Shown: positions 17,151 to 25,766, counted from the stretch's first letter. The stretch is 64,000 nucleotides of DNA from Flavobacterium microcysteis (GCF_006385255.1 NZ_VFJE01000045.1:1-64000), one strand, 5' to 3'. Numbers and translations: made by a program. Notes: generated by a model not told the origin, from the letters alone.

Positions 17151-18581
17151 ATGTCGACAAGAAAAAAAACAAAGATCGTAGCTACATTAGGCCCCGCCTG
17201 CAGCACCAAAGATGTCCTTAAAGACATGATCGATGCTGGAGTAAATGTATTTAGGATTAACTTTTCCCATGCAGATTACACCGATGTGAGAGCCCGAATA
17301 GATATGATCCGCGAACTGAATGATGAATTTGGATATAATACCGCTATTTTAGCCGACCTTCAAGGTCCTAAGCTCCGTGTTGGAGTGATGAAAGAAGATG
17401 TCGTTGTCAGCAAAGGAGATATCATTACATTCCAGACTGCCGAAGATGTTCCTGGAACAGCCGACAGAGTCTACATGAACTATAAACAATTCCCTGCCGA
17501 TGTAAACCCAGGAGAAAAAATCCTTCTTGACGACGGAAAATTAATGTTTGAAGCCATTGAAACCAATGGTGTTTCAGAAGTAGTTTGCCGAGTTATTCAA
17601 GGCGGACCTCTAAAATCTAAAAAAGGTGTAAACCTTCCAAATACTAAAGTTTCTTTACCTGCCTTGACACAAAAAGACATTAAGGATGCTCTTTTTGCTA
17701 TAGAAAATCAGGTGGATTGGATTGCACTTTCTTTTGTAAGAACAGCAGAAGATCTTCAGGAACTGCAAGACCTGATTTCTAAAAACTCAGGACATAAAAT
17801 TCCGATTATTGCTAAAATCGAAAAGCCGGAAGGTGTTGAAAATATAGATAAGATTGTTGCTTTTTGCGACGGTTTGATGGTAGCCAGAGGTGACCTTGGT
17901 GTTGAAATTCCAGCACAAGAAGTACCTTTAATCCAGAAAAAATTAGTCCACAGAGCTAAAACGGCCCGTATCCCTGTAATTATTGCTACTCAAATGATGG
18001 AAACAATGATTACAAGCCTTACGCCTACCCGTGCCGAAGTAAACGACGTAGCCAATTCTGTAATGGATGGTGCTGACGCCGTTATGCTTTCAGGAGAAAC
18101 TTCTGTAGGAAACTATCCGGTACAGGTAATTGAAAAAATGACACAGATTATTGAAGCCGTGGAAGATTCTCCACTAATTCAAGTACCTCAAAATACGCCA
18201 CAAATCAGAACGAAACGTTTTATTACGAAATCCATCTGTCATCATGCGGCTTTGATGGCCAACGTAATTAAGGCGAAAGCAATCTGTACGCTAACCAATA
18301 GTGGTTATACAGCTTTCCAGATTTCGGCTTGGAGACCACAATCCCATATTTTGGTCTTTACATCGAACAAAAAGATCCTGACGCAATTGAATCTTTTGTG
18401 GGGCGTAAATTCATTCTATTATGACAAGTTTGTGAGTACGGATGATACCGTTACGGATGTCAACGAAATCGCAAGAGAAAAAGGATTTGTTGACAAAGGC
18501 GATTTCCTTATCAATCTTGCCGCAATGCCGGTAGTCGATAAAGGTATGGTAAACACGTTGAGAGTTTCTGAAATAGAATAG
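17151..18581 (+). CDS. pyk: Pyruvate kinase
   Basis: The 476-residue enzyme makes pyruvate and ATP from phosphoenolpyruvate and ADP, the last step of glycolysis. Visible motifs are TKIVATLGPACS at the N-terminus, the active-site Lys in IIAKIEKPEGVENIDKI, the metal-binding GDLGVEIP, and the signature RAEVNDVANSVMDGADAVMLSGE. The C-terminal allosteric domain is of ordinary length. It is directly downstream of the IPExxxVDY gene and followed by a strong terminator. Confidence 0.97.
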   Translation: MSTRKKTKIVATLGPACSTKDVLKDMIDAGVNVFRINFSHADYTDVRARIDMIRELNDEFGYNTAILADLQGPKLRVGVMKEDVVVSKGDIITFQTAEDVPGTADRVYMNYKQFPADVNPGEKILLDDGKLMFEAIETNGVSEVVCRVIQGGPLKSKKGVNLPNTKVSLPALTQKDIKDALFAIENQVDWIALSFVRTAEDLQELQDLISKNSGHKIPIIAKIEKPEGVENIDKIVAFCDGLMVARGDLGVEIPAQEVPLIQKKLVHRAKTARIPVIIATQMMETMITSLTPTRAEVNDVANSVMDGADAVMLSGETSVGNYPVQVIEKMTQIIEAVEDSPLIQVPQNTPQIRTKRFITKSICHHAALMANVIKAKAICTLTNSGYTAFQISAWRPQSHILVFTSNKKILTQLNLLWGVNSFYYDKFVSTDDTVTDVNEIAREKGFVDKGDFLINLAAMPVVDKGMVNTLRVSEIE

Positions 18582-18602
18582 ACAGGAAACAAGATAAAAA
18601 TC

Positions 18603-18634
18603 AAATCCGTTAGCAGCCCTAACGGATTTTTTAT
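18603..18634 (+). terminator. pyk terminator
   Basis: A perfect 11-bp stem (AAATCCGTTAG at 18603-18613 with CTAACGGATTT at 18619-18629), a 5-base loop and a T-run form a textbook intrinsic terminator 21 bases after the pyk stop. Confidence 0.9.
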
Positions 18635-18666
18635 TGCTGTAACCGGGAAAATAGAAAAGAAAAAAT

Positions 18667-18674
18667 TATATTTG
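18667..18674 (+). promoter_or_regulatory. -7 box of the Bax-inhibitor-1 gene
   Basis: TATATTTG matches the TAnnTTTG consensus 23 bases before the start codon. No TTG lies at the expected -33 distance. Confidence 0.5.
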
Positions 18675-18697
18675 GGCTGATATTAAAACAAAAAATC

Positions 18698-19471
18698 ATG
18701 AATTTTAAGTCAAATAATCCATTTTTAGGTAACAAGAATTTCAGCAAACCGACTGTTCATTCTTATAGCCATGACGAAAACAACACTTTAATTGATTACG
18801 GTCAGGAAATGACTGTTTCAGGAACCATCAACAAGAGCTTCTTTATGCTTTTGCTATTAACTGCTACTGCTTCTTTAACATGGTGGATGGCTTTTAATGG
18901 TTTTAACCCGCTTCCTTTTGCAATTGGAGGAGCAATCATTGGGTTCGTACTTGTCTTAATTTCATCATTCAGACCGCAATATTCTCCGTATTTGGCTCCG
19001 GCTTATGCTTTAGTTGAAGGATTATTTATTGGAGGTATTTCGGCTGTATTTGAAGCTATGTATCCTGGAATTGTAATCAAAGCTGTTGGCGCTACGTTAG
19101 TAACGTTTTTAGTGTGCTTTGGTCTCTATAAATATCAGATTGTAAAAGTAAACGAGCAATTCAAATCTGTAGTTATTGCTGCTACATTAGCTATTGCTAC
19201 CTACTATCTTATTTCCTGGCTGCTTGCTATGTTTACCAGTTTTGTTCCTGTACATTATGGTAATTCACCAATGAGTATCGGAATCAGCGTTGTTGTAATT
19301 ATTATTGCTGCTTTGAATTTATTCCTGGATTTTGACCTGATCGAAAAAGGAGCAAAAAACCGCCAGCCTAAATACATGGAATGGTTTGGAGCTATGGGAT
19401 TAATGATTACGCTAGTATGGCTTTATATTGAATTTCTAAGATTGCTTTCTAAGCTTTCGAGCAGAAACTAA
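18698..19471 (+). CDS. Bax inhibitor-1/YccA family membrane protein
   Basis: The 257-residue integral membrane protein has about seven hydrophobic segments after a ~45-residue polar N-terminus that ends in TVSGTINKSFFMLLLL. This is the layout of the bacterial YccA-like branch (TMBIM family, possible Ca2+ leak channels or FtsH modulators). The C-terminal signature FLDFDLIEKGAKNRQPKYMEW fits. It is a monocistronic unit between the pyk terminator and its own bidirectional terminator. Confidence 0.9.
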   Translation: MNFKSNNPFLGNKNFSKPTVHSYSHDENNTLIDYGQEMTVSGTINKSFFMLLLLTATASLTWWMAFNGFNPLPFAIGGAIIGFVLVLISSFRPQYSPYLAPAYALVEGLFIGGISAVFEAMYPGIVIKAVGATLVTFLVCFGLYKYQIVKVNEQFKSVVIAATLAIATYYLISWLLAMFTSFVPVHYGNSPMSIGISVVVIIIAALNLFLDFDLIEKGAKNRQPKYMEWFGAMGLMITLVWLYIEFLRLLSKLSSRN

Positions 19472-19492
19472 AAATAAAAAACTATTAAAATC

Positions 19493-19527
19493 AAAAAAGG
19501 TTTGACTTTCGTCAAACCTTTTTTTTT
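19493..19527. terminator. Bidirectional terminator
   Basis: AAAAAAGGTTTGAC (19493-19506) pairs with GTCAAACCTTTTTT (19511-19524) across a 4-base loop, with T-runs in both directions. It ends the Bax-inhibitor-1 transcript on the plus strand. On the minus strand it ends the small-RNA candidate described next. Confidence 0.88.
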
Positions 19528-19655
19528 CCAGATGACTTTTGCAGAACAGCCACTAACCCTGTTTGCAAAAAGTCATACACCCCCATTATAATTCAACGAC
19601 ACATTGTTTGGGAAGAACTTGTGCAATTCATGTAAATTCCCAATGCCTGTGATTA
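19493..19655 (-). ncRNA. Candidate small RNA (promoter, hairpin and terminator, no ORF)
   Basis: A consensus minus-strand promoter (19661-19691) should start a transcript near 19655. That transcript runs about 160 bases to the bidirectional terminator. No frame longer than about 12 codons exists. The RNA contains a long imperfect hairpin, 19532-19549 with 19559-19576 (18-base arms, nine outer and five inner pairs, 9-base loop). Nothing in it matches a known RNA class that I recognise. The next minus-strand gene downstream is rnc-pyk side DNA of opposite orientation, so this is not a leader. It is a prediction from signals only. Confidence 0.45.
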
Positions 19656-19660
19656 TGTTA

Positions 19661-19691
19661 CAAAGCTATACTGATGGCATAAACGAGACAA
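19661..19691 (-). promoter_or_regulatory. Promoter of the small-RNA candidate
   Basis: Read on the minus strand, TTG (19691-19689), 20 bases, then TAGCTTTG (19668-19661) matches the Bacteroidota consensus. The -33 end touches an 18-bp palindrome (AAGGGGAAATTTCCCCTT, 19690-19707). That palindrome could be an operator, or with its T-run a plus-strand terminator. Confidence 0.55.
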
Positions 19692-19776
19692 GGGGAAATT
19701 TCCCCTTTTTTTCAGGGGAGAAAAACTTTAACGATTAAACCAGTCGTTTATTTACAAAGGAATTTTCATACATAAG

Positions 19777-19835
19777 CCTTGCGTCTCTGCGCCTTTGCGT
19801 GAAAATTTCGCTCGCAAAGGCTCAGAGACACAAAG
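19777..19835. repeat. Long imperfect inverted repeat (23-base arms)
   Basis: The arms 19777-19799 and 19813-19835 pair at 20 of 23 positions around a 13-base spacer. The arm contains GCGTCTCTGCGCCTTTGCG. Sequences of this kind occur as dispersed intergenic repeats in flavobacteria, from memory of the genus. The stretch 19528-19903 otherwise holds only the small-RNA candidate. Confidence 0.7.
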
Positions 19836-19903
19836 AAAAATGTTTTAGGAAAAATTAAACTAAGGAGACTTGAAAAGAAAAAAACGGCTTATAACAAGAA
19901 ATT

Positions 19904-20419
19904 TTAAGCTGCTTTTTCAAATGCAATAAAATTCACAACCTGTTTTTTGCGATTGAAAACAGGAAAGGCTTTAATATGACAAGAATAGGTTTCACCATTT
20001 TTCTTGTAATTGACAATTGTCTTTTCAAAAGGAATTTTAGCATCAATGGCTTCACGAATAAACCTGAGGTCATTTTTAGAAGTTTTAGTTCCCTGAAACA
20101 ATTTTGGGCTTTTTCCAAGCACTTCTTTTGTAGCATAGCCTGTCATCCCAATAATATTTTCTGAAGCAAATACGATATTCAAAAGATTGTCTGTCACAAC
20201 CACTACATGGTCTTTTCGCAGCTCTTCTTCAAAATTCCAATTAAACCTCCATTGATTTGATTTTGAAAGCGTCTTTAATTTTGACAAATCAGAAAGTGAA
20301 ATCTTTAGCTGCTCCAAATAATCTCCAAAAAAATCCCAGGAATACAAAGGCATAGGAATATCATCCTGCGTGGCAGAATGTTCCATTTGTGCATTTTCAT
20401 ATTTGTTTAACTCTAACAT
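19904..20419 (-). CDS. Single-PAS-domain protein, LOV-like without the photoactive Cys
   Basis: The 171-residue protein has an N-terminal acidic/amphipathic helix and one PAS domain (about residues 70-170: VTDNLLNIVFASENIIGMTGY, then YKKNGETYSCHIKAFPVFN). The segment GKSPKLFQGTKT (102-113) aligns with the LOV flavin-binding motif GxNCRFLQG. The Cys that forms the photoadduct is replaced, so it is unlikely to be a classical light sensor. There is no output domain. It is a monocistronic gene, with -7 box TATATTTG on the minus strand at 20441-20434 and a very short leader. Confidence 0.85.
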   Translation of the reverse strand: MLELNKYENAQMEHSATQDDIPMPLYSWDFFGDYLEQLKISLSDLSKLKTLSKSNQWRFNWNFEEELRKDHVVVVTDNLLNIVFASENIIGMTGYATKEVLGKSPKLFQGTKTSKNDLRFIREAIDAKIPFEKTIVNYKKNGETYSCHIKAFPVFNRKKQVVNFIAFEKAA

Positions 20420-20433
20420 GGTGATAATTTTAG

Positions 20434-20441
20434 CAAATATA
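20434..20441 (-). promoter_or_regulatory. -7 box of the PAS gene
   Basis: Minus-strand TATATTTG matches TAnnTTTG, 14 bases before the PAS start codon. A -33 TTG is not evident. Confidence 0.5.
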
Positions 20442-20463
20442 AATCTTTGATGGAAACCTGTTT

Positions 20464-20600
20464 TTGATTTAAGATTTTTGATTTAAGATTTAAGATTTAA
20501 GATTTTAGATTTAGGATTTTAAATTTAGGATTTTAGATTTGGGATTTGGGATTTTAGATCTCGGAAGTCAAAAATCTTAAATCAAAAATCAAAAAATTAA
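20464..20600. repeat. Degenerate tandem GATTTAA/GATTTTA heptamer tract
   Basis: From 20464 to about 20560 the sequence is a run of variants of GATTTAA, GATTTTA and GATTTGG with about 7-10 base periodicity. After 20565 the complementary form (AAATCTTAAATCAAAAATC) appears, so the whole can fold. Such tracts are known as intergenic filler in flavobacteria. It separates the PAS gene from the dinB operon end and also covers the dinB terminator position. Confidence 0.75.
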
Positions 20601-21700
20601 AAGTCAAACTTCAACTGAACGGCCACTGTCTTTTTTACTTCTGTGTTTAAATTTCCAAGCGAAATTCCAAGCAGGCGAACAGAATCTTTCATTTTTTCCT
20701 GGTATAACAATTCTTTGGCGACATCCAGAATCAGGCTTTTGTCAGAAATAAAGTAAGGCATTGTCTTGCTTCGGGTTTGCAATGAAAAATCACTGTATTT
20801 TATCTTTAACGTAACCGTCTTACCGGAAATATCATATTTCTTTAATCTTCGCTCTAAAATCGCCGCAATCGCTTCCAGACGTTCCATCATAAAAATTTCC
20901 GAAGTCAGGTTTTCATGAAACGTATGCTCTGCACCTACGGATTTCGCTATGCGTTCCGGCTTTACGGCACTATTATGAATGCCTCGAACAACGGCATAAT
21001 AAAAGGCTCCGGATTTTCCAAAATGCTTGATCAGGAAGTCAACCGGTTTTTCCTTTAGGTCTTTTCCTGTAAAGATTCCTAACTGATACATCTTTTCTGT
21101 AGTCACTTTACCAACTCCATAGAATTTCCGTATCGGGAGTTCTTCCAGAAAAGTCAGGACTTCATCAGGATTGACTGTTTTTTGTCCGTTGGGCTTATTA
21201 AAATCAGAAGCTACCTTGGCAATAAATTTATTTATGGAAATTCCAGCAGATGCTGTCAACCCTACTTCATCCAATATCCTTTTGCGGATTTCCTGGGCGA
21301 TTAATGTCGCACTGGGATTGCCTTTTTTATTTACGGTAACATCCAGATAGGCCTCGTCAAGAGAAAGCGGCTCGACAAGATCTGTATAATCAAAAAAAAT
21401 CTGGCGTATCTTTTCAGAGATTTCCCTATAACGTTCAAACCTTGGCCTTACAAATATCAGGTCGGGACAGTTTTTTTTAGCCTGATAACCACTTATGGCG
21501 CTTCGTACGCCAAACTTTCGGGCTTCATAACTTGCAGCAGCTACAACACCTCTGCTTCCACCACCGCCAACAGCAATAGGTTTCCCTCTCAATTCAGGAT
21601 TATCCATCTGTTCTACAGAAGCATAAAAGGCATCCATATCAACATGGATGATTTTACAATTCTGAATATGTTCCTGCTCCTCCATAATCCCAACTGCCAA
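20597..21700 (-). CDS. dinB: DNA polymerase IV (Y family)
   Basis: The 367-residue translesion polymerase shows HVDMDAFYASVEQ with the first catalytic Asp, EPLSLDEAYLDVT with the second acidic pair, a helix-hairpin-helix region (IRKFYGVGKVTTEKMYQLGI) and the little-finger domain. The product could start at the sixth residue (MEEQEH, 21685). It lies 4 bases after a GNAT gene and is the last gene of a three-gene minus-strand operon. No beta-clamp motif is obvious at the extreme C-terminus apart from QLKFDF. Confidence 0.95.
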   Translation of the reverse strand: MAVGIMEEQEHIQNCKIIHVDMDAFYASVEQMDNPELRGKPIAVGGGGSRGVVAAASYEARKFGVRSAISGYQAKKNCPDLIFVRPRFERYREISEKIRQIFFDYTDLVEPLSLDEAYLDVTVNKKGNPSATLIAQEIRKRILDEVGLTASAGISINKFIAKVASDFNKPNGQKTVNPDEVLTFLEELPIRKFYGVGKVTTEKMYQLGIFTGKDLKEKPVDFLIKHFGKSGAFYYAVVRGIHNSAVKPERIAKSVGAEHTFHENLTSEIFMMERLEAIAAILERRLKKYDISGKTVTLKIKYSDFSLQTRSKTMPYFISDKSLILDVAKELLYQEKMKDSVRLLGISLGNLNTEVKKTVAVQLKFDF

Positions 21701-21704
21701 TATA

Positions 21705-22154
21705 TCAGATTGACTCTATATCACAATCCAATCGATACAAATCAAAGCCTTCATCCCAGAAATCTTTGACAACTTCTCTGAGTTGAAGTCCAAATTTTTC
21801 ATAAAACGGATAAACCAGCTGTGATGTTCTGACTGATAAAGTCTTAATCTCTTTATTTTCTTTTATCTTTTCAATTCTGAATTGGGTCAAAGCGCTACCT
21901 AATCCTTTTCCTTGATAGGATGGATCGAAGATATCCCATGATATTTTTGCCGTTTTGCCATCTTCTGTCAGATTAAAACCTCCACATCCAACAACCTTGT
22001 CTTCCATAACGAGAACAAAATAGTTATCCGCTTCATTATCTAAATAATACAACAGATCCTTTTCTTCATTTGGAGAAAAGAATTCTGGCGTATTCAGCTT
22101 TAACAGTTCCAATAATCTGTGTTTGTCAGAATCGGTATACTCTCTAATAATCAT
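21705..22154 (-). CDS. GNAT family N-acetyltransferase
   Basis: The 149-residue protein has the acetyl-CoA-binding core: DPSYQGKGLGSALTQFRIEKI (motif A, Q/RxxGxG/A) and TSQLVYPFYEKFGLQL (motif B). The substrate cannot be predicted. It is placed between a large membrane protein (3-base gap) and dinB (4-base gap), clearly in one transcript, but nothing in its sequence ties it to DNA repair. Confidence 0.9.
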   Translation of the reverse strand: MIIREYTDSDKHRLLELLKLNTPEFFSPNEEKDLLYYLDNEADNYFVLVMEDKVVGCGGFNLTEDGKTAKISWDIFDPSYQGKGLGSALTQFRIEKIKENKEIKTLSVRTSQLVYPFYEKFGLQLREVVKDFWDEGFDLYRLDCDIESI

Positions 22155-22157
22155 CTT

Positions 22158-24239
22158 TTATTTTTTTGTGTCAGAAGTCAGGTACTCTTCTTCAACCTGT
22201 GTTTTTATCTTACTTTCAGATGGGAAAAAGAAACTCATCGGTTTCTTCTTGAAATGTTTCCAGATTGACGAGATAACAAATCGAATTTCACGCAACGGAA
22301 TATTTCTGGAACGGAAAGCCAACCCTAAAGACAATGCAAAACTCACTAAGAAGTTGACCAATCCAATAACTCCAATACCTATGACGCACCAGGTTACTAA
22401 TGACAAAGCTACCATAAAATCGGCTCCATAAAGTCCTAAAGCTAAATTTCCACTCACAAAAGTAATGTGCCTGATATCCAGATTTAATCCAAAAAACAAC
22501 CCAATAGAGGCTGTTGAGCCCATAAAAACCCCAAACCAGAAGTTTGAGATAATGCCCGCCCATTTCTTTTCATAAATATCAGCGAGTTTTTTTGTCTTTT
22601 GCCTGCCAAAAGTCATTTTCAGCACCGGATGTTCCTGTATTCTGTAATACACCTGATGGTGTTTGTCTCTATTGGCAATACTTCCGGAAATAATACCAGA
22701 AAGAAAAAGAAATACTCCGGCAATGGCTGCATGGAAAATGGCCGGCGAATGAACCGGACTTATATCTGTTAGCAATTTTGTCCATTTAGAAGCGGCTATA
22801 TTGTATTCAAAGGCATAATCAATCAACCAGATTCCCAATAGCGCAACCGGAAATGCCATGATAACATTCCCTACAAAAGCAATAAACTGCGATCTGAAAA
22901 CTCGTGCAAAAAACACCGCGAACGCCTGATGCTTTTCAGAAGAATTCCCTTGTTTTTTCATCCCTTGTTCCAAAGCCCTAATCAATGCCGATGCCGTCAT
23001 GGCTGGCTGTTTTGTGGCCAGTGTAAATCCGCAGAGATAAATAGCGATAAATCCAATCGAATAATTCATGCTATATAAAAAAGCATGCCCAAAACCACTG
23101 GTCTCTACCTTGCCCAGCATTACTTTTATGATACATAAAATACCAACAATCAGTCCGCCGCCCAAAGCCGCCCTGAACATCTTGAAATATTCCTGTCGCG
23201 TTTCTGTAATATACTTTTCTCCCGTTTTTGCAGTATGTTGGGTAACTTCATACGACAACAGCTGCGTACTTTCGTTTACCAGGTCTCTGATATCATTTTT
23301 ATAGCAGTTGTATCTTATCAGCTTAAGGGCGAGTTGTATGCCGTTATTTTTTTTGTTCTCCTCCCTGTCAACAACCAAAAGCGGAATCAGCACTTTTAGT
23401 CGGTAAAGCTGCTGGCGTATTCTGAGCAAATTTTGGTTTACACGAAGCGAAATGCCATATTTTGAGGAATTGGCAAAAGCTTTTTCTACAAAATCATTGC
23501 ATTGTTTATGCAATATCAATAGCTGTTTGTAATAGAGGTCTGAAGAAGTAATAAAATGATTGCTTTCCCCATTTCTGATCGTATCATCAATCTGATGAAG
23601 TTCTTTTTCAAAAGCAGCAAAAGGGCTTTCAAGATTATCATATTCCGGAACCATTTTTATGACATCTGTTTCCATAGCACGACCGCTGATGCGCTGTGTA
23701 ATAATGCTCATAGAAAGCAGCATTTCAGACAATACCGATTTTTCTTCTACAGTATCATAAATCGGCTTAAAAAGCAACAGATCATGGAGTTCTTCAATTT
23801 GTAAAATCGGGATTTTGTTTACCCAAATCGTGTCGGTTGGCAAATAAAAAACCTGATTTAAAATATATTCCAACGAATCTTTATTCGGTTGGTAAGGCAG
23901 CAATTTGGAGAAAATCCTTTTTCGGACTTCAAATATAAAATCAACGTCACGGAGAATTCCCGCGTCGGAAAGGAATTTATTGAATTTTTTGTTGTGGAGC
24001 AGTTCTTTTACATAGTAAGAAAATTGCAGTCGTATGAAATCATTTTTCTGGAGGAATTCCAGCAATTTCTGAATATCGACAACCTGAACTGCTTTAGGCT
24101 TTTTTGGCCGTATAATACTCACCAGCTGTACCAGCAATTCAATTTCATCATTTGCCAGCTTCCATAGCTGGTTTTCATCAAAATAATGCTTCAAAAAAGA
24201 GGCAATGGAGATTTTTGGCTTCGATTTTCTAATTTTCAT
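22158..24239 (-). CDS. SpecificRecomb (Gcr, COG4389) family membrane protein
   Basis: The 693-residue protein has a soluble, helix-rich N-terminal half (to about residue 350), then about six hydrophobic segments: GGGLIVGILCIIKVML, SIGFIAIYLCGFTLA, VIMAFPVALLGIWLI and three more before the basic C-terminus. It matches the family annotated as site-specific recombinase Gcr after a gonococcal gene. The multi-spanning structure makes a recombinase role doubtful, and no Ser or Tyr recombinase motif is visible. It heads the operon with the GNAT gene and dinB. The true role is unknown. Confidence 0.8.
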   Translation of the reverse strand: MKIRKSKPKISIASFLKHYFDENQLWKLANDEIELLVQLVSIIRPKKPKAVQVVDIQKLLEFLQKNDFIRLQFSYYVKELLHNKKFNKFLSDAGILRDVDFIFEVRKRIFSKLLPYQPNKDSLEYILNQVFYLPTDTIWVNKIPILQIEELHDLLLFKPIYDTVEEKSVLSEMLLSMSIITQRISGRAMETDVIKMVPEYDNLESPFAAFEKELHQIDDTIRNGESNHFITSSDLYYKQLLILHKQCNDFVEKAFANSSKYGISLRVNQNLLRIRQQLYRLKVLIPLLVVDREENKKNNGIQLALKLIRYNCYKNDIRDLVNESTQLLSYEVTQHTAKTGEKYITETRQEYFKMFRAALGGGLIVGILCIIKVMLGKVETSGFGHAFLYSMNYSIGFIAIYLCGFTLATKQPAMTASALIRALEQGMKKQGNSSEKHQAFAVFFARVFRSQFIAFVGNVIMAFPVALLGIWLIDYAFEYNIAASKWTKLLTDISPVHSPAIFHAAIAGVFLFLSGIISGSIANRDKHHQVYYRIQEHPVLKMTFGRQKTKKLADIYEKKWAGIISNFWFGVFMGSTASIGLFFGLNLDIRHITFVSGNLALGLYGADFMVALSLVTWCVIGIGVIGLVNFLVSFALSLGLAFRSRNIPLREIRFVISSIWKHFKKKPMSFFFPSESKIKTQVEEEYLTSDTKK

Positions 24240-24319
24240 GGAGTTTTAACTTAAGCTTTCAACGTAAAAATACAAATAGAAGCGCATTTATTGTAACTTC
24301 GTTGATAAAAAGATAGACC

Positions 24320-24790
24320 ATGCTTGAGATAGAAAGAAAATTCCTAGTCAAATCTGACCAGTTTAAATCACTTGCTTTTACCAAAAATCATATTGCCCAA
24401 GGCTATCTCAACAGTCATCCGGAAAGAACAGTCCGCATCAGAATTAAAGGAGAAAGTGGTTTTCTTACCATTAAAGGAAAAGGAAACGAATCTGGAGTTT
24501 CTCGTTTTGAGTGGGAAACTGAAATTCCGCTTATCGAGGCCAAACATCTCATCCAGCTTTGCGAAAAGGGTGTTATTGACAAAATACGCTATGAGGTGCA
24601 ATCTGGAAGTCATATTTTTGAAGTAGATGAGTTTTTTGGCGAAAATGAAGGTTTGGTTATTGCCGAAATTGAATTGAAATCTGAAGACGAATCTTTTGAA
24701 AAACCCGATTGGCTAGGCAATGAAGTTACAAACGACGAGCGTTATTATAATGCGTTTTTGAGCCATCATCCATATAAGAGCTGGGAATAA
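24320..24790 (+). CDS. CYTH domain protein (triphosphate tunnel metalloenzyme)
   Basis: The 156-residue protein begins with the CYTH hallmark ExExK (MLEIERKFLV). Alternating charged strands typical of the tunnel fold follow (TVRIRIKGESGFLTIKGKG, RFEWETEIP, EVDEFFGENEGLVIAEIEL). Related bacterial proteins hydrolyse inorganic triphosphate or act on organic triphosphates; the substrate here is not determined. It is divergent from the SpecificRecomb gene. TAACTTCG at 24294-24301 is one base off the -7 consensus. Confidence 0.92.
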   Translation: MLEIERKFLVKSDQFKSLAFTKNHIAQGYLNSHPERTVRIRIKGESGFLTIKGKGNESGVSRFEWETEIPLIEAKHLIQLCEKGVIDKIRYEVQSGSHIFEVDEFFGENEGLVIAEIELKSEDESFEKPDWLGNEVTNDERYYNAFLSHHPYKSWE

Positions 24791-24845
24791 TCCCGAAATA
24801 GATTTCCTATTTCAACCAATACCTATACTGCTTTACCCTATTACA

Positions 24846-25763
24846 ATGAAAAATTTCCTAATTGCCTTGTTATTTCTGCTGTCTTTCTATCAAGGAAGCG
24901 CACAAAAGATGACCACATTGACTTATTTCCAGAATGACACACTGAAACTGGATTTGGATCTCTTCCTGCCGGCAAAAACTTCCGGCAAAAAGCTCCCGTT
25001 ACTTTTATATGTGCATGGTGGCGGATTTTCAGGAGGCGAAAGACAGTCAGGCCATAGCCTTTGCAATTATATGGCTCAAAACGGTTATGCAAGCGCTACG
25101 ATAACCTATACTCTGTATGCCAAAGGCAAAAAGTTTAGTTGTGATGGTGTTCTTTCTGAAAAAATCAAGGCATTTCAATATGCCGTAAACGATTTATGGC
25201 TGGCGACTTCTTTTTTTATCAAAAACAGCGAAAAATATGGAATCGATACTTCAAAAATATTTATTGCCGGATCTAGTGCCGGAGCCGAAACCGTACTCCA
25301 TGCTGCCTTTTGGGATTTTAAAACAATGAATCTGTATGATAATTCGCTTCCTGCCGGATTTAAATATGCCGGACTTGTGTCTGGCGCAGGAGCCATCATG
25401 GACTTAAATCTTATTACGAAAACAAACGTGATTCCTATGTTTTTCTTCCACGGCAACGGAGATAAGACCGTTCCTTATGGCACAGCACCGCATCATTATT
25501 GCAAAACTGATGCTTCCGGATGGTTAATGCTTTTTGGCTCTTATTCTATCTATAACCATATTGTAAACCTGAATGAATCCGGAACGCTTTATACATTTTG
25601 CGGCGGTGGACATGAATACAGCGGTTATCTTTTTGAAAAAGAACACCACACTATTTTAAATTTCCTGAATGATGTTTTAGCCGGAAAAAAATTCCAAAAG
25701 CATGAGATAGTGCCAACCGGGAAAAGGAATGAATTATCGACTGCTTATAAGTTCTGTGATTAG
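24846..25763 (+). CDS. Secreted alpha/beta-hydrolase (esterase/lipase-like)
   Basis: The 305-residue protein has a signal peptide (MKNFLIALLFLLSFYQGSAQ, residues 1-20) and an alpha/beta-hydrolase fold. Visible features are the oxyanion motif HGGGFSGG, the nucleophile elbow AGSSAGAE, and HGNGDKTVPYG with the likely acidic residue. The catalytic His is probably in CGGGHEYSG. These place it with the HSL/carboxylesterase-like hydrolases acting in the periplasm or outside. The substrate is unknown. It stands 55 bases after the CYTH gene on the same strand. Confidence 0.88.
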   Translation: MKNFLIALLFLLSFYQGSAQKMTTLTYFQNDTLKLDLDLFLPAKTSGKKLPLLLYVHGGGFSGGERQSGHSLCNYMAQNGYASATITYTLYAKGKKFSCDGVLSEKIKAFQYAVNDLWLATSFFIKNSEKYGIDTSKIFIAGSSAGAETVLHAAFWDFKTMNLYDNSLPAGFKYAGLVSGAGAIMDLNLITKTNVIPMFFFHGNGDKTVPYGTAPHHYCKTDASGWLMLFGSYSIYNHIVNLNESGTLYTFCGGGHEYSGYLFEKEHHTILNFLNDVLAGKKFQKHEIVPTGKRNELSTAYKFCD

Positions 25764-25766
25764 AAA

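Noticed and set aside
22158..24239. Calling this gene a functional site-specific recombinase.
   Set aside because: The name comes from one gonococcal family member; the sequence is that of a multi-spanning membrane protein without recombinase motifs.
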